DNA from: JAGVUD01 sp052033935
Lineage (GTDB): Bacteria > Armatimonadota > UBA5829 > DSUL01
Assembly: GCA_052033935.1 (NCBI GenBank)
Contig: JBPOJE010000073.1
Location: 1 to 64,000, forward strand
Reading direction: 5' to 3'
DNA: 64,000 nt
The translations under genes were made by a program, and so were the position numbers. How positions within the stretch are numbered: the stretch's first letter is position 1; the number at the start of each line of letters is the position of its first letter. Under the pieces are notes generated by a model, which was not told where the DNA came from, ran no database searches, and saw only the letters and a program-made list of their open reading frames with translations. Of this stretch, positions 9,001 to 17,175 are shown piece by piece.

Positions 9001-9909
9001 ACCCCCTGGTACTTCGGGGTGGTTGGCTCGGTTTCGGGCTTCCAGGGCATTGCCGTGGCCGGCGAGCCGTTCACCTCTCTGAACGGGGTAGTTCAGTCGG
9101 TCACGATTCCCGAATCCAGCCTGCTGTATGCGCCGGGTGAGGAGTTCACGTTCGAGACGTTTGCGGGTGACGGGCTGCATCAGGTGGCCAGGTGGAGTGC
9201 GCCCGTGGGCCTGTCAGGCCCGGGCGACATCTCGGTGGACCTGCTCGAGCCGGTCCGTGCGCGGTATGTGGAGATACAGATCCGAAGGTCCGGCGGCGCC
9301 GACAGCGTCGGGATTGACGAGATCGAGGTTCTCGATACTAGCGGTACCAATGTCGCCGAAGGCAAGCTGTACACGGTGGAGGGCTATCAGGACTGGTTCG
9401 CCACCCCCGAGGCTTCGGAGTACGAACTGGGCGAAGCGCGCCATCTGCCCGACAGCACGAACGTGCGGCTTCCCGCCGCGGTTCTGTATCTGAAGGGCCA
9501 GGGCTTCGGCTACCTCGAGACCACGGACCGGGCCGCCGGTCTGCGTTTCGAAGGCGAGGTGGATGCGCAGCCGGGCGACCTCGTGACGCTGACGGGTTCG
9601 ATGGGGACCACTCCGGGCGGCGAGAAGTACGTGCAGGTCCGGTCAATGACCGTCGTGGGCACCGGCCAGATCGGCTCGCTCGGAATGAACGGGGGCAACC
9701 TGCTCGAGCCGATGGTGGACGCGCTTCTCGTGCGAGTCTGGGGGCAGCTGGTGCCGGGTTCCGTGACCGACAACTCGTTCAGGATCACCACCTTCAACGG
9801 GGAGGTCGAGGTGCGGACGAACGCACCGACGAGTCTGCCGGAAGGGGAGATCATCACCGTGACGGGCGCGGCCGGTTACGATAACGGCCGGGTGATCTAC
9901 GCTCAGTAG
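6088..9909 (+). CDS. Secreted GH39-like glycoside hydrolase, multidomain
   Basis: The 1273-residue exported protein starts at the ATG at 6088, which has AAAGGTG upstream and leads into a signal peptide (LAVLAFVVVLASGSAYGA); longer in-frame starts lack these. The barrel shows SWNEPDLW, with Glu590 as candidate acid/base, and VFFGEISAG, with Glu695 as candidate nucleophile, the arrangement of clan GH-A (GH39-like) enzymes. Within the barrel region, residues about 350-550 form a beta-sandwich of the LamG/DUF1349 type (SETFDSTTLDSRWQW onward). Residues near 1040-1110 resemble a discoidin-type domain, and the C terminus (about 1120-1273) is the OB-like module found in three other proteins here. 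It probably cleaves plant or microbial polysaccharide outside the cell. The substrate is unknown. Confidence 0.75.
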   Translation: MTHPQAYHGFSSVRSLDLTACLAVLAFVVVLASGSAYGAPLDREAHVKLTDGIHASAGAEDPAYLTFYGDATQLPRRQYNLGDYCFWGSGYKTSDLHDEKLKEAAILGVGMEIAWNAMQGDRPVNERAPTDLTRYGVEDRVNDYFGDGCTISAQVGYTPGWANGLMGKNYPPNIAVEQEAHVMAGGNTSVTLAHSPVVVNIPLWFPLIVTPSPVPKTRVEDEVITTNFQPDPDLQVDLPGRVLIRTSRKPIIVGTEQVWVDEGDGWVLWNRVDNIFDAPLGDAVYQVNRLGVVRFKPMNIEHGRTPATGSRVKISYDAIDVQYTAGADYLFDNLTGTLTRRIGDLSGFIASETFDSTTLDSRWQWMNPPGAWDVNTTLAGHLHYTVNSTPPDGVGHFIYQSLSGAGDFRMSAKITNAACWEPGVQKPLTQTGLMVYQDAQNWFRYGLTTDQGRPYLTRCVNGVTTTAGGGGEYGWQVTAPRYITAMKHGNTYTVYTHYRPGATAPDGDYQFVCTFDQTLTYPLKVGVSSTGLDTAGVDVDEVTVEVPRIPSNGKVAVFYNYLNPDPWLRYVRETVGYFKDRIKYWQSWNEPDLWMCWAGGQDLHAVMQGLFAQAVREADPEAHVIGGGYANGSNHQIETVYNIAGANSFDYASWHPYLFSNQAPDSIGWETVAHQRARDIMASHGDADKEVFFGEISAGSGVLQSGGGLNDRKQADYGARLLLLSRKLGWVKSVQWWPGEGDLADVGMVEDNEHGYHGGLFYRITGRQRDISKLARVNGRVSIEAAHHIDLTYRVGDRIVVSGVTEPDVWFNGTFTIEALESVYNPLFGTSKIIRIITSQSGKPDAAAEAPYEGKLGIVRPYVEPKPIFYAFRNLASNRGILMDLCDYGADTQIIPPEGSHLLNSVRLGVRDRSEIAEVTVRASLTCTDESAKPSRVAAVYTGYAGQKVTVVHLNPAAPALCSEHWSMLALTPWYFGVVGSVSGFQGIAVAGEPFTSLNGVVQSVTIPESSLLYAPGEEFTFETFAGDGLHQVARWSAPVGLSGPGDISVDLLEPVRARYVEIQIRRSGGADSVGIDEIEVLDTSGTNVAEGKLYTVEGYQDWFATPEASEYELGEARHLPDSTNVRLPAAVLYLKGQGFGYLETTDRAAGLRFEGEVDAQPGDLVTLTGSMGTTPGGEKYVQVRSMTVVGTGQIGSLGMNGGNLLEPMVDALLVRVWGQLVPGSVTDNSFRITTFNGEVEVRTNAPTSLPEGEIITVTGAAGYDNGRVIYAQ

Positions 9910-9972
9910 GGTTTTCGGAGAACTCAAAGTCTGCTATGCAGGGGCGCTCCGCCTACGGGAGGGGCGCCCGCA

Positions 9973-9981
9973 TGGTATCAT
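9973..9981 (+). promoter_or_regulatory. Extended -10 element upstream of the five-repeat FGE protein
   Basis: TGGTATCAT is an extended -10 hexamer with no good -35. It closely resembles the -10 of the preceding gene (TGGTATGAT at 5914-5922). It would give a leader of about 90 bases before the ATG at 10081. Confidence 0.35.
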
Positions 9982-10080
9982 GAACCTGTCAGCGTGATGC
10001 CGGGCAGACGATACCCAGCCACGGCCTGTCGAGGGCCAACGGGTTGTCTGAGCCGGCATCGAGTCACAAAGGTTCCTGCT

Positions 10081-13000
10081 ATGTCACGCCTGCCGTTCAT
10101 TGCTACAGTCATTCTTGCGCTATCCGCCGCTGCGGCGCTGGCTGCTTCGCAGCCGCCCGTCGCGGGGACAATCAGCCCGGCCTCGGGAGATCTTGAGGCC
10201 GGAGCGGTTTACACGTTCACGGCCACCTTCGAAGACCCCGACGGCTATGCGGATATCGCGGACTGCCGCGTTCTGCTGAACACCGCCATCTCCGGCGCGA
10301 ACGGCATTTTCGTCTTCTACAATGCTGTGAGCAACAAGCTCTACCTGCGCAACGACAACAACACGGCGTGGCTGGGCGGGTATGCGCCCGGGTCGGCTGG
10401 CACGATAGACAACTCACAGTGCGCCGTCCACTGCTCCGGAAGCAGTGTGAGCGGATCGGGCAACAGGCTGACTGTGAACCTCTGCATTCTCCTTAAGGGC
10501 AGCCTCAGCGGAATCACACTTTCCGAGTGGCTGTATGCGGGAGACAGGTCGAAGCTGGGCGACGGCTGGAATCAGGCGGGCTCGATTCGCGTGGAGGCGT
10601 CGCCCGCTCCGCCCGTGACCGGAACCATCAGCCCCGCCGCCGGGCACCGCTTCGCGGGCGTCACGCACACGTTCACCGCGACGTTCGATGATCCGGAGGG
10701 ATTCGAGGACATCCGCGACTGCCGCATCCTGCTCAATACCGCGATTTCCGGCGCGAACGGCATATTCGTTTACTTTGACATCGCGAAGAACAGGGTCTAT
10801 CTTCGCAGCGACAACAACACGGCGTGGCTGGGCGGATATGCTCCCGGCACCCCGAACACAATCGAGAACGGGCGCTGCAGGGTCTATTGCGCCGGGACCA
10901 GCCTGCGCGGATCGGGAACCAGGCTGACCGTCACCCTGCAGGCTTACGTGAAGCCGGGAGTGGCCGGGAAGATTCTCAAAGAGTGGCTCTATGCGGGCGA
11001 CAAGGCGGGCGCGGGCGACGGATGGAATCAGGCGGGCGCTCTCTACTTCGTTCCCCCCGCGCCGATGAACACCAGCGTCAGCCCGTCCAGCGGGCGGGTG
11101 TCGGCGCCGGGGTGGACGACCATCACCACGGCGCAGTACGACCCCAACGGGTTCGCTGACATCAGAAGCTCCTACCTGCTCATCAACAGCAACTTCACGG
11201 GGCTCGGAGCGGTTTACGTGTGGTACGACGCGGTGGAGGACCTGCTCTATCTGCGCAACGATGCCAACACGGGCTGGCTGGGCGGGTTCGCGCCTGGTTC
11301 GGAGAACATCATCTCGAACGGCCGCGCCGATCTGGACTGCGCCGCCACAACGGTTAAGGGCAGCGCCCAGACGCTGACGGTGGGCTGGCGCGTCAACATA
11401 CGGCCGCCGCAGCCTGAGTGGGAGTGCGGGGCCTGGATGTATGCGGCCGACACGGCCGGGCTAAACTCAGGCTTCGAGAAGAAAGGTGACATCGTCTTCG
11501 ACCAGGCACCCACGAATGCATCGCTCGAGCCGGCGTCGGGCGGCGCACTCTCGGTGGGGCAAACGTCTGTCCTGAGCGCAAAGTACACAGACCCGAGCGG
11601 CGCAGCCGACCTTCGCGGGGCGTACCTCGTGCTCAACACTACGCTGTCAAGCTTCCGCGGCGTTTCGCTCTGGTACGACGCCGGCGCGGACAGGCTGTGG
11701 CTGCGCAACGACCTGAACACGGCGTGGCTGGGCGGCATAGCGCCCGGAACCTCTGGCGTCATCGAGAACGGCTACTGCAAGATTGACTGCGCCGGAACGG
11801 CCGTCGAGCGCTCGGGCACGGATCTGGTGGTGAACTGGAAGATCGAGCCGAAGGCCTCGCTCAGGGGGAAAGCGCTCGGATCGTGGATGTACTGCGTTGA
11901 CGCCGCCGGGCTGTCGGATGGCTGGGACCAGATGACAACCTACACCATCGGGAGCTATCTCAATGTATCGCTCACGCCGTCATCCGGCGAAGTCCCCGCG
12001 CTGCAGCCGTTGTCGCTGACCACCGAATGCCTGGCACCTAACGGCGCGGCCGCGACGAGCACCTATCTGCTTCTGAACACGGCGGTCAACGCGGCGAACG
12101 GGGTGTATCTGTATTATGATGGGCCGGGCAACCGGCTCTATCTTCGCAACGACACCGGCTCGGCCTGGCTCGGCGGCTTCGCGCCGGGCAGCGCCAACAC
12201 CATCGCCAACAGCCTGGTGACGGTGAACTGCGCGGGCACCACGGTTCAATCAGCCGAGGGGCGGATGCGGGTCGCCTGGTCGGTCGAGTTCAAGGCGTCG
12301 GACCGGCAGTTCACAGCCTGGATGTACACAGCCGACACCGCCAGGTTCACCGACGGCTGGGATACGATGGGCGTTCTGCAGGTCGTGAACCCAGACGGCA
12401 TGGTTTACATACCGGCGGGTCCGGCCCTGATCGGCAGCGTTGGGGACGAGCCGTACGCCGAGAGCGACGAGCTTCCCCGGCACGAGGTATATCTGGCGGC
12501 ATACTGGATAGGGCGCACCGAGGTGACACGCGCGCAGTACCGGGCGTTCATGGACTCGGGCGGATACCACAACCCCGCGTACTGGTCGGGCGAGGGCTGG
12601 ACCTGGAAGATGGCCAACGACCGCACCGAGCCCGACTACTGGGCCGCGCAGCAGGACTGGGGCGGCTCCTCGTTCACGCAGACAGAGGCTCATCCGGTGG
12701 TCGGCGTTACGTACTACGAGGCCGAGGCTTACTGCGCCTGGGCGGGCGGGTATCTCCCCACAGAAGCGCAGTGGGAGAAGGCCGCGCGCTGGACGGGCAG
12801 CACGGCGAACGCGTACCCGTGGGGCGATGTGTGGGATCCGGAGAAGTGCAACAACTTCCACGACCGGAACCTGGCCGGGGGCGGGTATCAGGGCTATCAG
12901 ACGGCGGCGGTGGGCAGCTACCCTGCCGGGGCAAGCCCGTACGGATGCCACGACATGGCCGGGAATGCGTGGGAATGGTGTCAGGACTGGTACGTTTCGT

Positions 13001-13158
13001 ATCCGGGCAGCAGCGCTCCGTTTGACTTCACCGGTGCCTACCGCGTGGTGCGCGGCGGCGGGTGGGACTACGGACTGGACGGCGCGCGCTCGGCGAACCG
13101 GGCCTACTACGCCCCCGTCAACCGCTGGCACGACTGCGGATTCCGCCTGGCCAGGTAG
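10081..13158 (+). CDS. Secreted protein with five tandem repeats and a C-terminal FGE-sulfatase domain
   Basis: The 1025-residue product begins with a signal peptide (MSRLPFIATVILALSAAAALA). Five homologous units of about 145-155 residues follow, at nucleotides of roughly 10150-10605, 10606-11065, 11066-11511, 11512-11962 and 11963-12398. Each carries LYLRND..TAWLGG, a conserved CAGT-like stretch and WLYAGD or WMYxxD. The last 250 residues form a formylglycine-generating-enzyme/SUMF1-type domain (MVYIPAGPALIGS, WIGRTEVTRAQYRAFM, LPTEAQWEKAARW, YGCHDMAGNAWEW). Most bacterial proteins with this fold are not true sulfatase activators; here it may be a binding or scaffolding domain. The repeats look like beta-sandwich surface units. 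The repeat family was not recognised. Confidence 0.72.
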   Translation: MSRLPFIATVILALSAAAALAASQPPVAGTISPASGDLEAGAVYTFTATFEDPDGYADIADCRVLLNTAISGANGIFVFYNAVSNKLYLRNDNNTAWLGGYAPGSAGTIDNSQCAVHCSGSSVSGSGNRLTVNLCILLKGSLSGITLSEWLYAGDRSKLGDGWNQAGSIRVEASPAPPVTGTISPAAGHRFAGVTHTFTATFDDPEGFEDIRDCRILLNTAISGANGIFVYFDIAKNRVYLRSDNNTAWLGGYAPGTPNTIENGRCRVYCAGTSLRGSGTRLTVTLQAYVKPGVAGKILKEWLYAGDKAGAGDGWNQAGALYFVPPAPMNTSVSPSSGRVSAPGWTTITTAQYDPNGFADIRSSYLLINSNFTGLGAVYVWYDAVEDLLYLRNDANTGWLGGFAPGSENIISNGRADLDCAATTVKGSAQTLTVGWRVNIRPPQPEWECGAWMYAADTAGLNSGFEKKGDIVFDQAPTNASLEPASGGALSVGQTSVLSAKYTDPSGAADLRGAYLVLNTTLSSFRGVSLWYDAGADRLWLRNDLNTAWLGGIAPGTSGVIENGYCKIDCAGTAVERSGTDLVVNWKIEPKASLRGKALGSWMYCVDAAGLSDGWDQMTTYTIGSYLNVSLTPSSGEVPALQPLSLTTECLAPNGAAATSTYLLLNTAVNAANGVYLYYDGPGNRLYLRNDTGSAWLGGFAPGSANTIANSLVTVNCAGTTVQSAEGRMRVAWSVEFKASDRQFTAWMYTADTARFTDGWDTMGVLQVVNPDGMVYIPAGPALIGSVGDEPYAESDELPRHEVYLAAYWIGRTEVTRAQYRAFMDSGGYHNPAYWSGEGWTWKMANDRTEPDYWAAQQDWGGSSFTQTEAHPVVGVTYYEAEAYCAWAGGYLPTEAQWEKAARWTGSTANAYPWGDVWDPEKCNNFHDRNLAGGGYQGYQTAAVGSYPAGASPYGCHDMAGNAWEWCQDWYVSYPGSSAPFDFTGAYRVVRGGGWDYGLDGARSANRAYYAPVNRWHDCGFRLAR

Positions 13159-13167
13159 CGCTCTCGC

Positions 13168-13818
13168 TCAGGGCAAGCAGATACTGACGCCCTCCGAGTG
13201 CAGGTAGGCCTGCGCCATCAGCCCGAGCAGCATCACCAGCCAGAAGAACTGGTGGGCCATCTCCTTGTTGCGGAGCAGCCTCATCAGCGAGAAATCGCCG
13301 CGCAGCGCGTCCGCGTTCCATCGCATCGGCAGGAAGCTTGGCACCCGGCGGACGTATTCCGGAAACGCCTGCGGATGAATCCGCGTGAGGTAGTCCTCTT
13401 CCCATCGTATCTGGGCCCGGTACGTTATCGCGAACGAGACCACGAACAGCAGTAGAAGCGGCAGGCTGTGGACGAAAGCGCACAGCCCAACACCCGCGAC
13501 GAACGATCCGAGATACAGCGGGTTGCGAGAGAGTGCGTACGGCCCGTCCGTGGCAAGTTCGGTGATCTTTAGCAGCGTCCCGGCGGACCAGAGCCGGATC
13601 AGCATGCCGGCCGCCATCAGCGCCAGCGCCCACCACGCGAACGCCTTGCGGAGTGTCTCCGCCAGGCTCAGGTCCGGGGGAAGCGCCGCCAGTGTGCGGG
13701 CGTTCACGACGAACGCCAGCAGAAAGACGAGATAGCCGAACACCAGGCGCAGCCGGGCCGTGCGCGGCACCGGCGGCCTGTTCTTGTGCGAAGTGATATC
13801 GGGCTCGGGGGGATTCAA
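13168..13818 (-). CDS. Isoprenylcysteine/phospholipid methyltransferase-like membrane protein
   Basis: The 216-residue integral membrane protein has four or five hydrophobic segments and the family signature GPYALSRNPLYLGSF near residue 92, followed by IRWEEDYLTRIHPQAFPEY. ICMT/PEMT-like enzymes bind S-adenosylmethionine at the membrane and methylate lipids or small molecules. The stop lies only nine bases from that of the convergent FGE-domain gene. The last ~50 residues contain an extra hydrophobic segment. The true substrate in bacteria is generally unknown. Confidence 0.8.
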   Translation of the reverse strand: MNPPEPDITSHKNRPPVPRTARLRLVFGYLVFLLAFVVNARTLAALPPDLSLAETLRKAFAWWALALMAAGMLIRLWSAGTLLKITELATDGPYALSRNPLYLGSFVAGVGLCAFVHSLPLLLLFVVSFAITYRAQIRWEEDYLTRIHPQAFPEYVRRVPSFLPMRWNADALRGDFSLMRLLRNKEMAHQFFWLVMLLGLMAQAYLHSEGVSICLP

Positions 13819-13833
13819 GACAGTCTGGATGCT

Positions 13834-14415
13834 CTACTCCTTCTGCTTCTCGGGAGCGGCGGCGGCATTGAAGCCCTGGTTTCTCAGTGTCTCAGCCTGC
13901 TTCTCCGCCTCGGCGCGCTCTTTGAAGGAACCCGCCTCGACCCGCCAGACATTCACACCGCCGCTCGGCACCCTGGCGACTCGCGCCGTCAGCCCTTCCG
14001 CCCTGATCTCATCGGCGGCTTTCCGCGCGCCGGACTCATCCGGATAGTCGCCCACAACCACGCAGTACGATCGGCGCGGCGTGGCGGGCCTGTCTTCGCT
14101 TATGTCCACATTCACCCCGCCCGGGGCGAGCGATGGGGGGTTCTGGACGCTATCTTGAGGGGAAGCAACCGGGCGCGCGGGGTCCACCCGGGGAGCGGGC
14201 GGCCTTGCGCCCCCGGGGAGCATCGGCCCGACGAAGTAGTACCCGATCAGCCCGCTCGCGACGAACGCGGTGAGGACTGCGAGAAACATGCCGAGCGCCC
14301 GTCCGGCGCGCCTGCGATCCACTGACCTGCGACTTTCCAATGTCCTCTGCTGCTGTGTGAAAAGTGGAGACAGACGCGTCCACGCCTCGCCTCCGTAGTG
14401 ACTAGTGCACATCAT
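13834..14415 (-). CDS. SPOR-domain inner-membrane protein
   Basis: A 193-residue protein with a cytoplasmic N terminus rich in Arg, one transmembrane segment (MFLAVLTAFVASGLIGYYF, about residues 43-61), a proline-rich linker and a C-terminal SPOR domain (about 118-190: YCVVVGDYPDESGARKAADE and VWRVEAGSFKERAEAEKQ). SPOR domains bind denuded glycan strands of septal peptidoglycan, so a role in division or envelope remodelling is likely. The much longer open frame upstream is antisense to the dehydrogenase gene; the start is placed at the tandem ATGs at 14412-14415. It lies 15 bases upstream of the methyltransferase gene, so the two may be co-transcribed. Confidence 0.8.
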   Translation of the reverse strand: MMCTSHYGGEAWTRLSPLFTQQQRTLESRRSVDRRRAGRALGMFLAVLTAFVASGLIGYYFVGPMLPGGARPPAPRVDPARPVASPQDSVQNPPSLAPGGVNVDISEDRPATPRRSYCVVVGDYPDESGARKAADEIRAEGLTARVARVPSGGVNVWRVEAGSFKERAEAEKQAETLRNQGFNAAAAPEKQKE

Positions 14416-14605
14416 ATCATGCCGTTGCGGCGGCACGAAACTCAGGCGGCAAAGCACGCGCACACAAGCGGCGCGTTCTCGTAAACTCCACGAGAGGAAA
14501 CCAGCAAGTCCCGCCGCCGCCCCGTCCCTCCTGTCATTCCAGACCGATCCGGAATCCAAGCGGTTGTGCGTCCTAGGAACAGGATTCCCTGCAGACCGCA
14601 GTACG

Positions 14606-14636
14606 TTGGCGCAGGCTCCTGCTGGCGTGCTATAGT
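14606..14636 (+). promoter_or_regulatory. Candidate promoter for the dehydrogenase-serC pair
   Basis: TTGGCG at 14606-14611 and TATAGT at 14631-14636 with a 19-base spacer; TGC before the -10 makes it an extended -10. It lies 40 bases upstream of the TTG start at 14677. The spacer is longer than optimal, so the extended -10 is the main evidence. Confidence 0.4.
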
Positions 14637-14676
14637 TCCAACAACCCGGCAACGGGAACTGCTGGAGGTCAGAGTT

Positions 14677-15756
14677 TTGAGCCACAAAGTAACCCTCATC
14701 CGCGGAGACGGCACTGGTCCGGAGCTTGTCGAGGCTGCGCGCCGCGTGATAGACGCCCTCGGCGCGGGCGTTGACTGGGAAGTGATGGATGCTGGCGTTG
14801 ACGTGATGGAGGCGAAGGGAACGCCGCTTCCGCCCGAGGTCATCGAAAGCATCCGCCGCAATGGGGTTGCGCTGAAGGGCCCCATCACGACGCCAATCGG
14901 CAAGGGGTTCCGGAGCGTCAACGTGGCTCTCCGGCAGGAACTGGGACTCTACGCCTGCCTGCGCCCCTGCAAGTATTATCCGGGCATCCGCTCCAAGTAC
15001 GAGAACGTGGACATTGTCATCGTCCGCGAAAACACCGAGGACCTGTACGCGGGGGTGGAGTGGGACCGCGGCACGGACGAGGCAAACGCGATCATCAAAA
15101 TGGGCGGCGGCAAGGTCGCCCCGAACTCGGCCATCTCGATCAAGCCGATCAGCTACGAGGGCAGCGCCCGCATCGTCAAGTTCGCGTTCGAATACGCCGT
15201 GAAGAACGGGCGCAGGAAAGTCACCGCCATCGCGAAAGCGAACATCATGAAGTTCACGGACGGGCTGTTCTACGAGGCCGCCCGCGACATTGCGAAGCTC
15301 TACGACGGGCAGATTGAGTACGAAGAGCGCCTGATAGACAACATGTGCATGCAGCTCGTCCAGAAGCCCGAGCTGTATGATGTTCTCGTAACCGAGAACC
15401 TGTACGGAGACATCATCTCCGACCTTGCCGCGGGGCTGGTGGGCGGACTCGGCATGGCGCCGGGGGCGAACATCGGCGCTGGCGGCGCGGTCTTCGAGCC
15501 GACGCACGGCAGCGCGCCGCGCTACAAGGGGCAGAACAAGGTGAACCCCACGGCACTCATTCTGTCGGGCGTGCTGATGCTGCGGCATATCGGAGAGGAA
15601 CACGCCGCGCTTCGTCTCGAAAAAGCAGTTGCAGCCGTGATTGCCGAAGGCAAGAGCGTAACCTACGACATGAAGCCGCATCGCGACGACCCGGCGGCGG
15701 CCGGGACGTCTCAGATGGCGGACGCGATCATTGAGAAGTTGAGGGAAACCCCATAA
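14677..15756 (+). CDS. Isocitrate/isopropylmalate-family dehydrogenase (NAD-IDH-like)
   Basis: A 359-residue metal-dependent beta-decarboxylating dehydrogenase. Visible motifs are IRGDGTGPELVE at the N terminus, SVNVALRQELGLYACLRP (substrate arginines), VRENTEDLYAGVEW, the NLYGDIISDLAAGLVGG metal site and EPTHGSAPRYKGQ. The NTEDLYAG form favours NAD-dependent isocitrate dehydrogenase over LeuB, though homoisocitrate or tartrate enzymes are possible. The start is the TTG at 14677: GGAGG at 14664-14668 is eight bases upstream and the protein then begins MSHKVTLIRGDG, the normal N terminus. serC follows after 47 bases. Confidence 0.88.
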   Translation: MSHKVTLIRGDGTGPELVEAARRVIDALGAGVDWEVMDAGVDVMEAKGTPLPPEVIESIRRNGVALKGPITTPIGKGFRSVNVALRQELGLYACLRPCKYYPGIRSKYENVDIVIVRENTEDLYAGVEWDRGTDEANAIIKMGGGKVAPNSAISIKPISYEGSARIVKFAFEYAVKNGRRKVTAIAKANIMKFTDGLFYEAARDIAKLYDGQIEYEERLIDNMCMQLVQKPELYDVLVTENLYGDIISDLAAGLVGGLGMAPGANIGAGGAVFEPTHGSAPRYKGQNKVNPTALILSGVLMLRHIGEEHAALRLEKAVAAVIAEGKSVTYDMKPHRDDPAAAGTSQMADAIIEKLRETP

Positions 15757-15803
15757 GAGAAGCGCCTCGCCTGCGCGGCGGGACTGGAGACGGGAGTCAG
15801 GAA

Positions 15804-16886
15804 ATGAGCAGAGTGTACAATTTCAGCGCGGGGCCGGCTGTTCTGCCGGAGGAAGTCCTGCGAATTGCCGGCGAGGAGATTCTCGACTGGCGTGGCAGCG
15901 GAATGTCGGTGATGGAAATGAGCCATCGTGGCAAGGAGTTCATTGGCATCGCGGCGGAGGCGGAAGCCGACCTGTGCGAGCTTCTGAAGATTCCGGACAA
16001 CTACAAGGTGCTGTTCCTGCAGGGCGGCGCGACGGGGCAGTTCGCGGCCGTGCCGATGAACCTGCTCCGGGGCAAGACCTCAGCCGACTACGTTCACACC
16101 GGGCAGTGGGCCAAGAAGGCCATCGCCGAGGCGAAGAAGTACTGCGCGGTGAACGTCGCCGCGTCGAGCGAGGACGAGAGCTTCACCTACGCTCCGCCGA
16201 TGGACACCTGGCAGCTCTCGAAGGATGCCGCCTACGTCCATTACACCGCCAACGAGACGATCGGCGGCGTGGAGTATCACTGGGTTCCGGAGACGGGCGG
16301 TGTGCCGCTTGCGTGCGACATGAGTTCGGATTTCCTGTCGCGCCCGGTGGATGTTTCGAAGTTCGGCGTCATCTACGCGGGAGCGCAAAAGAACGTGGCG
16401 CCGGCGGGGCTGACCATCGTGATCGTCCGCGAGGACCTGATGGGCGATCCGATTCCGTGCACGCCCACACTCTTCTGCTACAAGACGCAGGCAGACAACG
16501 ACTCGATGTACAACACCCCTCCTTGCTGGACGATCTACGTGGCGGGGCTAGTGTTCAAGCGGCTCAAGACGCTCGGTGGGCTGGCGGAGATGGAGAAGGT
16601 CAACATCCGCAAGTCGCAGGCGCTCTACGATCTCATTGATGCGAGCGCGCTGTACCGCTCGCCGGTCCGCAAGTCCGACCGCTCGCGCATGAACATCCCG
16701 TTCACGCTTTCCAAAGACGGGCTCGACGAGCAGTTCCTGAAGGAAGCGAAGGAGAACGGGCTGATCCAGCTCAAGGGCCACCGTTCGGTCGGCGGCATGC
16801 GCGCGTCGCTGTACAACGCGATGTCGGAGGCCGGGGTCAAGGCGCTCTGCGATTTCATGCGCGATTTCGAGAAGCGCAACGGCTAG
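15804..16886 (+). CDS. serC: Phosphoserine aminotransferase
   Basis: PLP-dependent class-V aminotransferase that converts 3-phosphohydroxypyruvate and glutamate to phosphoserine in serine synthesis, and acts in the DXP-dependent pyridoxal phosphate route. The 360-residue length matches the family. Motifs are YNFSAGPAVLPEEVL, SVMEMSHR, LQGGATGQF, the PLP-lysine segment YAGAQKNVAPAG and the C-terminal GHRSVGGMRASLYNAM. It is the second gene after the isocitrate-type dehydrogenase and ends just before an oxidoreductase remnant. Confidence 0.96.
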   Translation: MSRVYNFSAGPAVLPEEVLRIAGEEILDWRGSGMSVMEMSHRGKEFIGIAAEAEADLCELLKIPDNYKVLFLQGGATGQFAAVPMNLLRGKTSADYVHTGQWAKKAIAEAKKYCAVNVAASSEDESFTYAPPMDTWQLSKDAAYVHYTANETIGGVEYHWVPETGGVPLACDMSSDFLSRPVDVSKFGVIYAGAQKNVAPAGLTIVIVREDLMGDPIPCTPTLFCYKTQADNDSMYNTPPCWTIYVAGLVFKRLKTLGGLAEMEKVNIRKSQALYDLIDASALYRSPVRKSDRSRMNIPFTLSKDGLDEQFLKEAKENGLIQLKGHRSVGGMRASLYNAMSEAGVKALCDFMRDFEKRNG

Positions 16887-16887
16887 G

Positions 16888-17076
16888 GAGCGGCTCTACA
16901 CCAACCCGAAGCAGCCGTTCGGCCAGACCGAGGCCGACTTCGCCATCATCGTCGTTCCCCCAGCGTTTCATGAAAAGATGGTGGATATGGCTGTCGAACA
17001 CGGCGGCCATATTCTCTCCGGGAAGCCGATCGCTGATTCGGTGGAGGCCTGCTGCCGCATTTGTTGCCGCGGGTGA
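16888..17076 (+). pseudogene. Gfo/Idh/MocA oxidoreductase remnant
   Basis: The 62-codon open stretch right after serC reads as an internal piece of a Gfo/Idh/MocA oxidoreductase: QTEADFAIIVVPPAFHEKMV, then MAVEHGGHILSGKPIAD, corresponding to the family's VxxPxxxH and EKPxA motifs, with Gly replacing the usual Glu in the EKP box. It has no start codon and ends at a TGA at 17074-17076 in a Cys-rich tail. Both the N-terminal Rossmann strand and the C-terminal domain are missing. I read it as a decayed fragment. Confidence 0.75.
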
Positions 17077-17120
17077 TTCCACTTGCGGACATGGGGTATA
17101 TTCCAGAGGATTAACATTCT

Positions 17121-17153
17121 GCCCGCGCTCAGGAGGGAGCCGGGCGGGTTTTT
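17121..17153 (+). terminator. Terminator-like hairpin upstream of the flavodiiron gene
   Basis: GCCCG-C-GCTC at 17121-17130 pairs with GAGCCGGGC at 17137-17145 (one bulge), with an AGGAGG loop, followed by GGG and five Ts at 17149-17153. It could terminate serC transcription or act as an attenuator, because it lies only 22 bases before the ATG at 17176. Confidence 0.5.
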
Positions 17154-17175
17154 GACAGGCGCTAACGATAACACG

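Noticed and set aside
6133..9180. A 1015-codon minus-strand open frame within the GH39-like gene
   Set aside because: Composition is that of an antisense shadow; no start context, no motifs, and the sense strand encodes a signal peptide and catalytic motifs.
12399..13158. True formylglycine-generating enzyme
   Set aside because: No sulfatase gene is nearby and the paired active-site cysteines are not evident; the domain is common in proteins with other roles.
14416..15681. Long upstream extension of the SPOR-domain frame
   Set aside because: It is antisense to the isocitrate-type dehydrogenase; only the part from 14415 down encodes a membrane segment and SPOR domain.
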